Source: Carex sylvatica (taxonomy: Eukaryota > Streptophyta > Magnoliopsida > Poales > Cyperaceae). Taken from it: DNA of 64,000 bases. The stretch lies in assembly GCA_964058845.1 (NCBI GenBank), contig CAXKVR010000052.1, positions 124,001 through 188,000 of the forward strand. Direction: 5' to 3'. Under the pieces are notes generated by a model. The model worked only from the letters and a program-made list of their open reading frames with translations. It was not told where the DNA came from and made no database searches. Of this stretch, positions 23,324 through 36,539 are shown piece after piece (position 1 is the first letter of the stretch; every line of letters begins with the position of its first letter). The translations under genes and the position numbers were made by a program.

Positions 23324-24453
23324 GAAACTAGAATAACTTTGTCCTAAACTAAAAGTAAAGTAAGTAAAGTAAATAGTAGAGTTCAGAGACACTTGACACG
23401 AGAGTTGTTTATGGAGTTCAGCACTAACACCTACGTCTCCGGGGCCCGCGACCTTCTAGATGGTGCATTTTTCTTTATCCAATGAGAAAGAATTACAAGG
23501 TGGAATCGGTGAGTCCTTACAAACTTATGGAAAGTCGCACGGCCCTAATAGGAGCACTAAAGGCTCAATGGAAATAATTCAATTCGCGGGGACTTAAGGA
23601 TTACAAGGTGAGCACGAGGCTCAAGATAACAAGGGTTACAAGGTGTTTGTAGTAAATAAAGATCTCTCACAAATCACTCGGGTTGTTGAAGTTGATTGAA
23701 TATGGTGAATGAGATCTTCGGTTGTTGAATATGTATTGAAGTTTAAGATCTAGCAACCATAGTGGCTCTCTTGTGAATAGAGGAGATGAAGTTTGGAGGC
23801 TGGAGCACACCCTAGAAACCTAGCTTTGGCTTTTATATAAAGAGAGGGAAGCAAATCTAGGTTTATTCTTATTTTCACATCTGACGTCTGTCTTCCAAGG
23901 CTTATATCGATCCATATTTTCATATTCTGGACAAGATTAATGCATAGAAGCTGTATATCTCAGTCTCCTGAGAATTGCAAGTTTCGATTCACTCAAATTG
24001 GAGTTTGTATGACCAAACGGTGGCCAAAATACGAAAGATGCTCAGGGTGACAGAATTCTAGTGTTGTGACAGTCCGGGTAGCGTGGCAACGGTCCGTCTC
24101 TTACTTGCTTAGCATTCGGTGATGCTAAAAGATATTTTATGCATCACGGAATATCCTGGGATGTATTTTTACCGTTATAACTGTCCATAACTGTCCCTGG
24201 ACCGTTATAACGGTCCTCAACTGTTCTGAAACTTCAGCACTCTTCAAACAGACGTATCTTGGTGCTCGAGTATCCGATTTCGGCATATTACCACTTTTCG
24301 AAAATCTTGTGAATAGTTAATATTGATTATGAAGTCTTAGTCTTTATTAGAATATTTCTACATCTTATGAGCCTGAACACATCTCAACTTAATGAAACTG
24401 TTAAATGCAATTTATGTATGTTTTGCAAATTTAGTGAAACAGATAAGTCGAGG

Positions 24454-26108
24454 CACTAGTGGAGAAACTGGAATTAGGATCGATTATTATCAAACACAGA
24501 TACTAAGACCTATCTGAATCGGTTAATTTCAAAAACTCGATCCTAAAAACTATCAAGATCGGTTATTATGAACAACCGATCCTAATGTATACACATTTGG
24601 ATAGGTTTTTAATAATAACTGATCCTGATAGTATTAGAATCGGTTATTATAAAGAACCGGTCTTAATATATGCACAAATAGGATCGGTTCTTTATAATAA
24701 CCGATCATGATAGTATTAGGATCGGTTATTATAAAAAACCGATCCAAATGTGCATAAATTAGGATAAAAATAAAAAATAAAAAAAAGAATTAGGATCGGT
24801 TGTTTCAAATAACCGATCCTAATTAGTACTATTATGATCGGTTATTTGAAACAACTGATCGTAATTCCTTTTATTTTTATCCTATTGTATGCACATTTGG
24901 ATCGGTTGTTTATAATAATGGATCCTAATACTATTTGGATCGGTTAGTTAGTAAAACCAATCTTAATAGATTATAATCTAGATCGGTTGTAGTTATTAAT
25001 CGATCCTATGGGTAATTTGGCGTTATTATTTTTGTTTCCCGCCTCTGGTCCCTCAGTCTCTATCTTCTCTCCCTTTAAAATTAAACCATCCGTTTCTCTC
25101 CCTCCGTCTCTCTCTTCTCTCCCTTCAAAATTAAACTCTCTCTTCTCTCAGTCTCCGTGTCTCTCTGTGTGCTTGTTTTAAACCCTCTCAGTCCACTCAG
25201 CGCTTGGCGCTCAAGACTTCTTAGTCACGTCTTAGTATGGTGAGACTACCGTGGTGACGTCTCCGCTGTTCAAGCCGACCGATTCTTCACGAAGTTAATT
25301 GAAAAAGAGGTGTGTTCTTCTTTACCCTTTCGATCCGATTGCTCAACTTAAGATCCGATTGCATGCAAACACCCTTTCTAACCAAGCATTATCATGTAAT
25401 GGCAAGGTACAAAGTTTATATTTAATTGTGATTTTCTTTTTGCAGGTATTCAAGCATTATGTTGAAGAACTAGAGGAAGAATCTCTTAGAGATAACTTTG
25501 TCGAAATGGTAATTTTGTGTTTAATAATTTTGTGTTCAATTAAAGAATAGATATGATTGTAGGATCATGAGTCATATATGAGTACTCTTGAAATTGAAAT
25601 GAGTTTAATTAATAATTTTTGTTTTCTTGTTTGTTTTCTATTTCTTATTGAAACTAAGTCTATGTCAAAATATATTGATTAAAATGAGAATTAATTTTCT
25701 ATTTTTGAATTTAAATTTCTTGTTATAATATGTAATGCATTATATCTGAATTTACAAAATGTTGGTTTTGAAAGAAAAGAAAAAAGAAAAGAAAAAAAAA
25801 GAATTAGGATCGGTTGTTTCAAACAACCAATGTACTAATTAGAATCGGTTATTTGAAACAATCAATCCTAATTTCTTTTTCTTTTTGGCAGAAACTCGAA
25901 TTAGGATCGGTTGTTTCAAATAACCGATCCTAATTAGTACTATTATGATCGGTTATTTAAAACAACCGATCCTAATTCAAACTTTTAGGATTAGTTCTTT
26001 AACCGATCCAGATTAGTGTAATATTAGTATCGTCTTGATCAGAATCAGTTAAATTTCGATCCTAATGTGCGCAAATAACCAATCCTAATTTCAGTTTTTC
26101 CACTAGTG
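24454..26108 (+). mobile_element. non-autonomous CACTA (En/Spm) element, 1.66 kb
   Basis: The termini are CACTAGTGGAGAAACTGG on the left and, inverted, CACTAGTGGAAAAACTG on the right. The flanks carry a 3-bp duplication, AGG (24451-24453 and 26109-26111). Both are hallmarks of CACTA elements. The first about 550 bp and last about 300 bp are dense arrays of TAGGATCGGTTNTTT in both orientations, expected for transposase-binding subterminal repeats. The core (25020-25800) has CT-rich leader-like sequence and a short spliceable frame (around 25299-25550) but no transposase domain. The element is probably a deletion derivative. Confidence 0.9.
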
Positions 26109-26301
26109 AGGGTTCCCAAAGCCAACAAGAGCCATATAATAGAGCACAAAAATAAAGATATTTGAAACCTCCTCAAAATATATATACTGTAAAAGTTGAA
26201 TGTAACATAAAACTTGAATGTGTAGAATTAGTGAATTACTCTTAACGAAATTTACTTAAATTAATCTATAGCATGTACACTTGTACGTTAATATATATAG
26301 C

Positions 26302-26520
26302 CAGAGGTGGTGGATTCACTCTTATTGAATGGGGTCAGTTGACCCCATTCAATTTCAAAAATTTTGTACTTTAATATAATTTTTCTATATAATTTTTAAA
26401 AAATACTATGAATACTATAAAATTGACTCCATATTTTTCGTGAAAATTTTATATGATTGATCCCCATACGAAACTCTTAAAATTTGACCTCCATAACTTA
26501 AAAATCTGCCTCTGCCTCTG
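26302..26520. mobile_element. hAT-type MITE, CAGAGG ends
   Basis: The 219-bp unit begins CAGAGGTGG and ends ctgCCTCTG (inverted). It is flanked by near-identical 8-mers, tatatagc (26294-26301) and aatatagc (26521-26528), 7 of 8 matching. Short inverted ends with an 8-bp duplication fit hAT. It contains the palindromic ggggtcagttgacccc. There is no coding capacity. Confidence 0.65.
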
Positions 26521-27866
26521 AATATAGCACTTGTAAACCTATAGCTACCATTCCATGAATAACAATATGAACAATATGGACAACCATTTAGTCCAATTGG
26601 TATTCTCCAGAATTATAACAAAGAGAAGAACAACCATCGGTAATTTATTAAAATCCAATGAGTGAATCTAATAAAAAAAAAAATTCAACGTTTATTTTGT
26701 ATGAACGACTGAGAACCATTCATTACTACGTAGGTAAGTTGGTGGTATGATATACGAATTAATATCTCATGGCAATAGTAAATCTGATTAATGGCAGTAT
26801 CTGCTTAATTATTTGATCGCTTGACAAGCGAACATTGTAGCAATCTGCATGTGTTCTCATCAGAATAACATGATGAGAAGTTGCTTTCGCTGCCTTTGAA
26901 TCAACAATACGATCGCATACCGTTCTTGGCCCATCATATATACAACAATTATGCCTTTTTTATTTTGCTTGTCCTTCTTTTTAGTTCTATTAAGAATTTT
27001 AATGGCTTCGACATTTCTCTCTCAAAAAATTTAATGGCTTTGACCTCATTTTGTTTCAATTAATATTGAGTTTTAAGGTCTCCAAGTCATGTTAAGTCAT
27101 CAAGCATTTATTATCAAATTTATTGATTGTGTTGAAAATTATTTAACTTTTCACTTATTAATATTCATCAATATGGTGTATATATATATATATATATATA
27201 ATTTAATGCACAAAAATAATTATTTTATCTAATAAAACATTTAAATAATTTTTATGCTGCATTCTATTTGGTACTAGTTATTTCATTTCGTAATTTATTT
27301 TCTTAATACATATTTTATTTCCTATACGAAGCTCAAAAAATCATATTACAAATGCCTTCAATAAAAAAAATTATTGAAGGAAAGGTATTAAGGAAAGCGC
27401 AGGGAGAATAGTCATAATTTAACTAGATCAAAGACTTAAATATATATTGCCTTAAAGTATTCTAGGTGCAGAAAATATCACGATGAATTATATTCTATGG
27501 TCATCATTAGTTACCTAGATCTTTAAATAATTGAACAAACCATACACGCTAGCTCGTGATTTATTCTATTCAATTTCAAGTTAAGGGTTTATCCAACGCT
27601 CATTTTCCCACTTTCAAATCGTGGGGTTTAAGCAATTCCGAGTCAAACCATATGGGCAGTCGTTTCTTACCGGGATTTCCTTGTAGAAGCCTCTTCTAAT
27701 TAATTAACGCGTTTCCCTAGACAGCTTCCCCCTTTGAATTGAATTCACGTGTTATTAAATACATCATACGCTGTTAAGTATTTCAAATTAAAAATTAAAA
27801 TGGAGGGTTCTCTCTAACAAGTAATTAATGGACCACATTTCTTTTTTACTACTATTATTAACAGAG

Positions 27867-28153
27867 GAGGATTTAAACGTGTCATGTCTTTTATGTCTCA
27901 TATCCTATATTAATTATGTTCAGAGATTAAATTTTATATTTTTTGAAATATTTTAAATAGTTACAAAACTACTGTTTTTGAATGGTTCATAAATAGTAAT
28001 TTTGTGCCTATCCTAAAAATTAGTATTTAAAATATAAAAATTGTCTCCAAGCAAATTTTTCGTATGAAGATCATATTGAGCAGTTCGAATCGACAGTTTG
28101 AACTTTGAAACAGAGATATAAGATATGAGACACAAAAGACATTTTCTCCTCTT
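27867..28153. mobile_element. degenerate foldback MITE
   Basis: The arms (gaggatttaaa...atgtcttttatgtctcatatc on the left; gatatgagacacaaaagacattttctcctc on the right) are inverted copies. The middle shares 'aaaattgtctccaagca' and 'ataaatagtaa' with the hairpin elements at 36.5 kb and 55.5-57.5 kb, so it belongs to the same wide group. A (TA)n run lies at 27178-27200 nearby. No gene. Confidence 0.55.
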
Positions 28154-30321
28154 ATAAATATTATTTTTGCTGTTATTTTAATACTTTCATTAAAAAATTC
28201 GTTATTGTTTATTATTTTGACATTAAAGTATTGTGATTTATGAAGCTGGATAGATGCATTCGCACAAAAAAGAATGATAAACAAATATTTGATGACCACA
28301 ATTAATTCTTGGCGTCAGGCTGGGAAATTAAGTGCAACTAGGCGTAACATAAAATGATAGGGATGCATGTGATGGCAATACATTTATACAAGCAACAGGT
28401 TTTAGTTAGATCCACCACCAGAAATGAGGTTGTCTTGACTTGACTTGCTCCTTAAAAAAAATTAAAGTTGTGCAGTGCTTCAATTAATTGAGCAGCAAAT
28501 TGGGCATGCAGCATGCTTTGATCTTTGCACAGCACAGATATATATAATTCCAGAGCAGCACCGCCGATTGGTATTAAATTGAGGGAACAACAACATATTT
28601 ACATCATCGGTCACATGGAGATCGATAACATGATTAGTATGCATATGAACAAAAGATACATCTCCTCTCCCCTTCTTTCCCCCGCATTAAATTAACATTG
28701 CAAACAAAGGTAGAATAAGTGTGAGTCCAGATAGATAGGATTGATACGCAGTTAGGCTGGCTGGGCACAAAGGATGAACATGGAATGTGCTCAATTGTAG
28801 CTGCATACAGCCTGTAATCCAACCCCAAAGTATGACATTTGGAATAGAACACATGCACTATACCCAAAGTTGGTTTGGTCACTGGGAAAGGAATAGTGTA
28901 ACTAACGGTAGGAAGGGATTATTTAATCATTGCTTATTCATATATAGTTGTATGTATGTATCAATGTTCTTTCTTTTCCCTAGATTGATTTTTGCTTCGT
29001 TATTCCTTTTTCCTTATTGGTGGGTCTAAAAGTGCTTTCCTTGTATAATTTAGTTACACTTACCGGAATGAAATTAATTGTAAAATAAGGATCTGCTTTA
29101 TTTGGTGATTACTAGGAATTCTCGTTTGTATTAATCACTATATTGAGGGACCCAGGCAGAATATAGAGAAAACAATTCAGGCACAATTTAAATTTTAAAG
29201 ATAACCGTTGGGTACAAACTAATGAAAAACGCTTGAAACAGGTTCATCTTGAATCAGCCAATCAGGATATATAAAACAAAATGATGATTTCTTCTTCAAT
29301 AAATAAATAATTATGCCAGGGCCAAGGGATTGATAACATTATTTAGTATCTGGTAATAAGTAATCCGATTTAATTTGAAGTACATAATCAAACCATGATG
29401 GGACAACTGTGAGTTTCATATTCATTGATTCAATCAGAGAAAAAAAGAATGACCAGAGAAGCATTCAATTGGGGAACCAAGAATTGGTAGCAAATTGAAG
29501 GATACATTTTCATTTAATACGGTTGTTATTTAATAAAAGAAAGGTTTAGACATCTTCACCAAAGATCTGTGTTATTTTAAAGGTCTTGTTTGTCCGTCTA
29601 CTCAAGTTCATTTAGTATTCAGATCTAGTGTACTTTTCAATTGGATTAGCAGGTAGTATTATAATCCCTATGTATTTGATTAATACTGTGCCACTGCCAC
29701 TCCAATAATTATCTTTTTTTTAGTACGGATAACATAATCAATTTCACTAGCTGTCAATAAACCCTGTTATAAAAGCAGAGAGATCACATGGGGACAGATT
29801 ACAGAAAAATAAATTCATTGAACTAAATACAAAAGTATATACTATTTCGTTTAATTAAATGTGCAATGTGCAACAGCTACAGATTCTCCACCAATACATC
29901 TAACGTACCATTGAATTAAGAAAAAAATAAAATTTAAATAAGAAAAAGTAAAAAATAAAAAGCAGATCCAATCTCCTTTAGCCTTTTCCTTCCCAATAGA
30001 ACCACCTCCACCGAAAGAATGAATTAGTGAGGCAAGCGACTGCCGAATCAGATTTCAACTCTTTCTGGGTTCCTTTTGCAAATTTCAACGCACCATTTAC
30101 AACCTGATTAAAGTTCCTCCCCTATTTTCTTGTTAATAAATGCACAAAGGAGAGAGAACTGAAGCGAGAGAGAACCCGGCTCGTGAGAGAAAGAATGAAT
30201 TGGTGAGAAAAAAAAATGAAACAAATTTCTACACAAATTGGTCAATTCCTCCTGTAACCCTTTGTTCTTCTAATGTACAGAAATGAAACCTAAAAAAGGC
30301 TTGAATTTGGTTGAATTAGTT
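28154..30321. other. intergenic, no gene seen
   Basis: AT-rich sequence with short domain-free frames (28634-28882 and 28787-29029, on opposite strands, both judged spurious). The last 100-200 bp is probably the 3' UTR of the minus-strand gene ending at 30322. I see no other structure. Confidence 0.5.
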
Positions 30322-33300
30322 TTAGGTGAGAAGGCAAGCCTCTGACTTAAGTTGAAGTTTAGCTTGCTGGTGGGCCCAGTATGCCTGGGCTTGAAGAACC
30401 CGGTCCAGGAGCTCCTGTGGAACCGGTTCACCACGCCTCTGTTGTGGTGCAATACTAGCTGTGTGCACCAATGTTTTCCATTTGTCCTGATAAGGCATAA
30501 GAATTTGACCGTGAGTATAGCACATGGGATAAATGCAAGTATAAGAGAAAAAAGTAAAAAGTATGTTAGCTTGAGAGAATTGACCACCCATGACATGGTA
30601 GCTGACCAAGTTTACCAGCCAATGATGGAATGATGAATTGATGATTAAAGGATTTTGAATTTGAATTGAAGACTTGGTCTGGTCAACAGCCAGAATTGGC
30701 TGCCGTGGGGACATAACTAACTATTCCAGGGTTTATTCCAGGTAAGAGGCTTTGTAGCTTTTCTTGGTAAACAACTTGACCTAGTTTTAGTACACAGGAA
30801 AATAGTTTTTGCGTGTGGACACCAAGAACTAAATCAAAATTTGGCCCAAATTCTCTCCTAAAATATCTAAAGACACTTCTTCCAAACTTGGAGAAATCTC
30901 GAGATTTCTCATCCTCTCCAATTGATCCACTTAAAGTAATCCAATTGGATGCATCAAATTAGGATTAATTCGAATGACCAAAACACCCCTCTAAGAACAA
31001 TATACTAACCAAAACACGGTAATAGATACTAAAATGGAAGGTATACGTTATTAGTATGAAACCAAAATAATACAATTTCTAAATTTAGAATATGACATCA
31101 ATTTAAAATATGATTTATGTTTACTAAACAACTAAAAGAGCATTACCAAATCAATACAAAAGCTATAAATTGAATCAGTAAGAACTAAAAGTCAAATTGG
31201 TTTTCAGAAAAACAAAAAAAAGTGGTGAATTCTGTTACCTTGAGATCCACATACGTGCGGTGTTTTGCATTGTCAAATGCTCTGATTTTTACATCTCTCC
31301 ACCTGAAGAAATATCAAATACAACCCATAAATCCCTTTTCATCTTCTTTTTTTCTTTTTCTTTTCTTTATTCGAAAAAAAAAAATGAAAAACAAAAACAC
31401 ACCTTCCAGTGCCTAATTTCTCAACAGCATGAACAAGGGCTTCCACCTCAGCAACAGAAAATGGGCGGCGGATTCTTCTCTGACCAATTGGTTCGACCCG
31501 CTTAGTTTTCCGTGCTGGTACCACGGCAAATGCCTCCTCCATCTCCATCTTATGAACCACCATTGCATTTGATTCAGTACCTGTATCCGAATCTTTTGAA
31601 TTTGAATTTTTATCAGGAGAAGACATATTCTCATCTGGTGAATTAGGCGTAGGAGCTGAGTCATAGCCACTCTCATGACAGTTCAGTGAAGGTGATTGTA
31701 CTGGGTTCTGCACAAGGTTTGGAATCGGCTCCTGATATGACACCTGGTTCTCTTGTGGGGGTGTAGCTGGTGGTAAGCTGAAATAGAAAAAAATGATTTT
31801 CATTTATTAGTGCAAATAATTAAAAAAATATATATATGTCCTAGTTATTACTCCATTTAATTTGCATTAACCTTGCTAGAGGCTCAGTTAGGTCACCGAG
31901 ATCAGTGACGTGGCTATCTTCCTGCACCACATTTTGGCCAGAATTGTTTGTCTGATTCGACTCGGGTACGAACTTTGGTTCAATAGAAAAATCAAGATTT
32001 TCAATTTTCTTGCCATGGTTGATCCCCATCTGTACCAGTGTGGCTGTATCATCTCTCACTTTCTTTCCATGAACTGTGACGCCGACATGTAGGCCATCTC
32101 CTAACATAGCTCTCATACCCTCCAATATCTTTTTCTGTGATATGCAAATTAGTAAATATTAAGTAAAAATTCAATTTTTAGTTTAAAAGTTAAAAAAATT
32201 ATATGAAGAAGATCATTAATTAGTTACCTTGAGAGAGCCAACTGTAGCCGTTTCAGGGATTTCAATCAAAAGCTCTGGGATCTGGAAGGACTTGATACAC
32301 AGCTTCACTTTGTCTTTAGATTCATGCATTGGTTTCTGAAGTTTTGCAGCTGATGCTTCTCTTTTAACTGAAAAAGAAACAAGAAAAACGAACTAAGTTG
32401 ACTTCCCATAAATGAGAATCTTAACAGTTACTTATTAAAAAGGCATCTCTCAAGTTATAAATTACCAGATAAATTATGAATAATGTTACCTTCCCGGGTA
32501 AATACGGAGCCCTGACCAAATTGCTTCTTTCTTTTAAACTGAGTTCTCTGGCGTGTGTAAAATAAGCTACTGTTGCGGAAAGTTGGCTTCATCTCACAAA
32601 CTGAATCAAACGAAAACCAATATATCAATTGGATTGAAAGAACAAAAAAATAATAATTTAAAAAACCCGTCATCCAATTCCAACGTACCACTGTAATTTT
32701 TATCACCCTTGTGCACCCGAGGGGATGCCATCTTCCTATACTTGGGTGAAAGGACTTTCTTGGAAACTTTGGACTGGGGCCCGAATGCCTTGGGATGCGT
32801 GCAGGCCGACGAGTTATCTTCACATTCTCTGTCAACAATTTCAGTCCATGCAATTTTAAAGTTCTCTCTGTCTGATGGCATCTCAGTGCTGCTGTCCGAA
32901 CTAACCAAAGGTGGCGTCTTCACACCCAACTCCATTTGGCTGTACAAATGGGGAGAGTCTGTTAACTCTTTAAGTGGTGTTTCGCTCTCATTGCAGCTAT
33001 CCTGATCCAGTGGATCAGATTTCATCACTTCGGGGTTAACAGTTTCCTTCACAGGCGTTGCATTTGTGTCAGATAGGAGAAGAGAATTCTCCCCTTCCGT
33101 CAGAAGCTTCCCAGCTAGGGTGGCTAACATGTCAAATGCACACATCTCATTCAGCTCATTTTTCTTTCTGCTGGATCGCTTTCCCTGAGAATTTAGAAAA
33201 ATAAGAAAAATGAGAATTCATAAAATAAAAATGGGGAATGGAGAACCAAAGGTCTCAAGCGAAATTAATCCCAACCTTAGGTACTGATGGTGTGACGGGT

Positions 33301-33347
33301 ATGTTGTGGCCGGAGGAGCCGTAATCCAATCTCTTGTGAAACACCAT
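30322..33347 (-). CDS. TRP1-like: telomere repeat-binding protein, TRP1/RTBP1-like (TRFL family)
   Basis: A nuclear double-stranded telomere DNA-binding protein of the plant TRF-like family with a C-terminal Myb extension. There are eight coding exons: 33276-33347, 32689-33184, 32490-32600, 32228-32367, 31872-32134, 31403-31777, 31239-31302 and 30322-30486. All have GT-AG sites and agreeing phases, giving 561 residues (known members about 550-640). The N-terminus is MVFHKRLDYGSSGHNIPVTP, followed by a KRSSRKKNE basic patch. A ubiquitin-like domain lies at about 245-325 (VKLCIKSFQIPELLIEIPET ... VHGKKVRDDTATLVQMGI). The Myb domain is at about 461-520 (RRIRRPFSVAEVEALVHAVE, then WRDVKIRAFDNAKHRTYVDL), with the telobox VDLKDKW motif at 504-510 split across the last intron. 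The C-terminus has an extra helix (PQELLDRVLQAQAYW). It appears intact. Which paralogue it is (TRP1, TBP1 or TRFL) is not resolved. Confidence 0.94.
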
Positions 33348-34985
33348 ATCTTTTGATAATTAAACTGAATATTTGCTAACTCAAATGACGAAAGAATAAG
33401 ACTGTATCATCCTTTGATCTCCTCCCTTCAAATGCAAATCTGCACCAAACTAAAAACATTCTTAGTTTTCATATTTCTCTATATAATTTATCAAGATATT
33501 CAGAACGAAAAATCAATCAATTTCATGAACAGAAAAGGTAAATCAAATATATTAGACAGACCCGGTAATTCAGTCACATAATGATTTGATTAACTTACAA
33601 ATACAGCAATTACAATAAAATGGCACCGAATGATGACAATCTAACAATAGATCATTAAACCCAAAACCCCTCAAAAGATTTTGGAAGATAACCACCAATT
33701 AACTCCCTAAAATCAGAAAAAAAAGGAAAACAAATAGGAGAGCAAACAAGATAAGGTTTTTTTTTTTTTTACTGTGCATTTGTCTCGGAAGGGATTATTA
33801 AAATCAAACATGAAACCCATCCATGAAGCAATCCAAAAGACAAAGAAACATCACATGCATAGGGATCCGTGTGGATCAAGCAATAAAAGACGAAGTGGTG
33901 TGGATCTAAAGTCTACCAAAACGTACCAATTTCGGCAAAGCAAGAACTTTTGGCTAACGCAAACATGACATTTCTTGAAGTTTTAAAAAAAAAAAAAAAA
34001 AGAAGCAAGGTTCTTATTCAAATTAGGACAAAAGAAAGTTCAATTGAATAATTGAGCATTACTAAAATTCCTGGCGATCTAATTTGAAATTAAATATAGT
34101 AAAATTTCAGTAACCCGGGAAAAGATTATTTTTTTTCTGGCAGAAAGAACAATTACCAAAAAAAGGCCAATTAAACAGTGATCAGTGAAAACACACGGAC
34201 TGCTCCCTGAAGTAAATAAATAACCCAATTGATGCTGCAATCCTACAATAGCAGATCCTGATCTTCAAAAATTCAACTACTTTTTCCAAATTCTCTTGAT
34301 AGGTACTTTGTAATTGTCACCTTAAAGAAAAATCGTACTTCAAAACATACAATTAATGATGATCAGCGACCAAACATCAGAATTCAACGGAACATTTTCG
34401 GAAGGTACAAAATTAAGCGCAATGGTTAGCATATTTTTCAGATCGGATCTCGTTCAGAAATATTCAGAATTCAAAACACAAACTGTGACGAATCTCTACC
34501 TACTTATTCAAATTGACCCCTCAGCAAAAGTGCTTGGTAAGGAAAGCAAAAGGTCCTCTAATTAAACATCACAATTGAGAAAACAACCGAAATTGAGAGC
34601 AATTTCCACGAACATAAAGAAACACCACAATCAGCAAAATTCCAGACGGCAGGCTCACAGCCAAAACAAACATGTAAACCAGAATTGAGATGCAACAAGC
34701 CGATCCAGTGATCTCACCTCAGATCAGACGATCCACGATCCCTCTTCCTTTTCCACTCAATTCTACAATTAAGTTTCAGCAATGATTAATCAGCAATTTT
34801 TCGAATTCGTCTTGTATTTTTCTCTCTCTTCTCACGTTTTATTCTCCCTTTTTCTCTCTTTGATAATTGAGATCGCCAAAACCCCTCAAAACCACCTTCT
34901 CTCTCTCTTTTGCTTAAACCCACAGAGCTCTTATACCTTTGACCCCTTTGCCACCGGACTCGTCGGGTTAAACCCCCCACAGATA
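33348..34985 (-). promoter_or_regulatory. 5' UTR with intron, and promoter, of the TRP1-like gene
   Basis: Upstream of the ATG the leader continues to a splice acceptor at about 33440 (TGGTGCAG|ATTTG). The matching donor (CTGAG|GTGAGA) is near 34717, so a 1.28-kb intron interrupts the 5' UTR. The first leader exon runs from about 34718 into CT/GA-rich sequence near 34980. Long leader introns are common in plant regulatory genes and often raise expression. Boundaries are inferred from splice consensus only. The frames at 33774-33968 and 34356-34565 lie within this intron and have no domains. Confidence 0.5.
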
Positions 34986-36164
34986 CCGCCTACTCCCGGT
35001 TTCCTTTAACAAACTGAACCGTTTCATCAACGATCGACCTCAATTCGTCCAGCCACGTGTCCGACTCTTAAATCCTAAGGCCAAGATTTAACGACCTGCT
35101 TTTTTTCTTTTTAACTCGAGGGACAGATATGAGATAAATTTAGCTTAAAAAAGAAAAATTAATTAATTCAGTTAGAGACGTGACGGAACACCAGTTTAAA
35201 TAACTCTAGTTCTCTCCATTGCATTCTTGACTGGACGTAAAAATTGAACAGGATGGCTGTATCCGTATTTTGTTTGACTGGCGAGAGAGGGATTGCTTTT
35301 AAATCTGCGCTAACTCTTCCCCGTTTGGGAAAAATTCCGCCTTCTGGGGAAAAACAAAACTCTTAACATTAAGCCACGTGGATTCAATCCGGGCCGTCTA
35401 TTAAATCCTGGGAAAATTAACCTCGGATGGATCTCACTGCCCGTTTCTGGAAAACCTGTAACTGAATGTTGTATTTACAACGAGAAAAGGTTGTAAAAAA
35501 GGAGTTTGTGGATATTATCGCCGTGCCTTAAATAAAAAAGAAGAAGAAATGAATTTATTTTCTATTTTGTTTAATAAAAAGGGATGGAGTTTTGTGGAGG
35601 AGAAAGAGAAAGCGATGCTAAGATTCCGCTCTAGAAGGCATCTTCGCCAGAGAAAATTAGATAAGACTTTGTGGATCACATTTTTCTCTGCGCCAAGCAA
35701 AATAAAATTCAGAAAAATTGTATAATTTCCCGACGGTTGGGTATATTATGATAGATTCTCTTGAATCTGGTTGTATCTGAGTGCTTTTCGATTGTGTTGC
35801 TAGCAGTTACATTCACGTTAGATACTTAGATGACATGTTATCGTGTTAGAATATATGTTATAATGCATTAATGCATATTTGAAAGAATAAAAAAAATTAA
35901 CCAGGCCTAGTTTTTCATCGTGCATGTAAAACGTAAAGAGTTTCTCTAGAAGTGTGAGCTAATTAAATATTAAGCAAATGAATGGAAAAGGCAGGGACAT
36001 TTATTATACGAAAACTAACTACGGAATTAATTTTCTAAAAAATTAAAATGTCAGTTTTGAGATATTGAATGAACTGTACTGGTTTTAAAAATGGACAAAG
36101 AAGTTTTCCCACATTAATTTCATTTTTTTAAATAGTTATTTTATGTTGAAAAACAATAAGTTCA
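34986..36164. other. intergenic, no gene seen
   Basis: Promoter-side flank of the TRP1-like gene. It contains no recognised transposon ends or genes. The frame 35515-35700 lacks a domain and is likely spurious. Confidence 0.5.
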
Positions 36165-36539
36165 AAAAATAGTAGAGACGTGTATGTTGCAGTGGATATG
36201 TTGTCATACAAGAAGAGACCAAATCAAAAATGGTGATATACGTGATAGGCTTGGGTAGCCCCGATTGAAGAGAAGCTTGTCCAAAACCATTTGAGATGGT
36301 TTGACCATCCGAGGCACCGGCAATTGGAATTATAAGTTGTTTTAAAAGCACAAGAAGCAGTGGCCGGCCAAGATTGAAATGAGAGGAAGCAATAAAAAAA
36401 GACTGAAGGAATAAAATGCATCTAAAAAATTAGCTTCAGAGGTCGTGTGGAGCTTAGCAATCCATATACTGAAACCATAAATTGGGAATTAAGGTTTAGA
36501 ATAGTGTTATAGGTTTTAGGAGAATGTCTAGGTTCAAAA

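Larger units (their letters stand above)
21175..26127 (+). mobile_element. solo-LTR-like sequence, split by two later insertions
   Basis: After removing the insertions at 21288-23323 and 24454-26108, about 1.25 kb remains. It opens with CGTTGGTCCCAAAGGCACC plus a G-run (21204-21213) and 'gtgaatagg', and closes with CCAAAGCCAACA at 26127. GTTGG...CCAAC ends, a TATA-like tttatataaagagagg at about 23836-23851 and no coding frames fit an LTR. The first base of the usual TG is changed and I see no convincing 5-bp duplication, so the borders and the class are tentative. The join across each insertion reads smoothly. Confidence 0.45.

Noticed and set aside
28634..29029. Overlapping ~80-codon frames on opposite strands
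   Set aside because: No domain, no splice context, and mutually overlapping on both strands.
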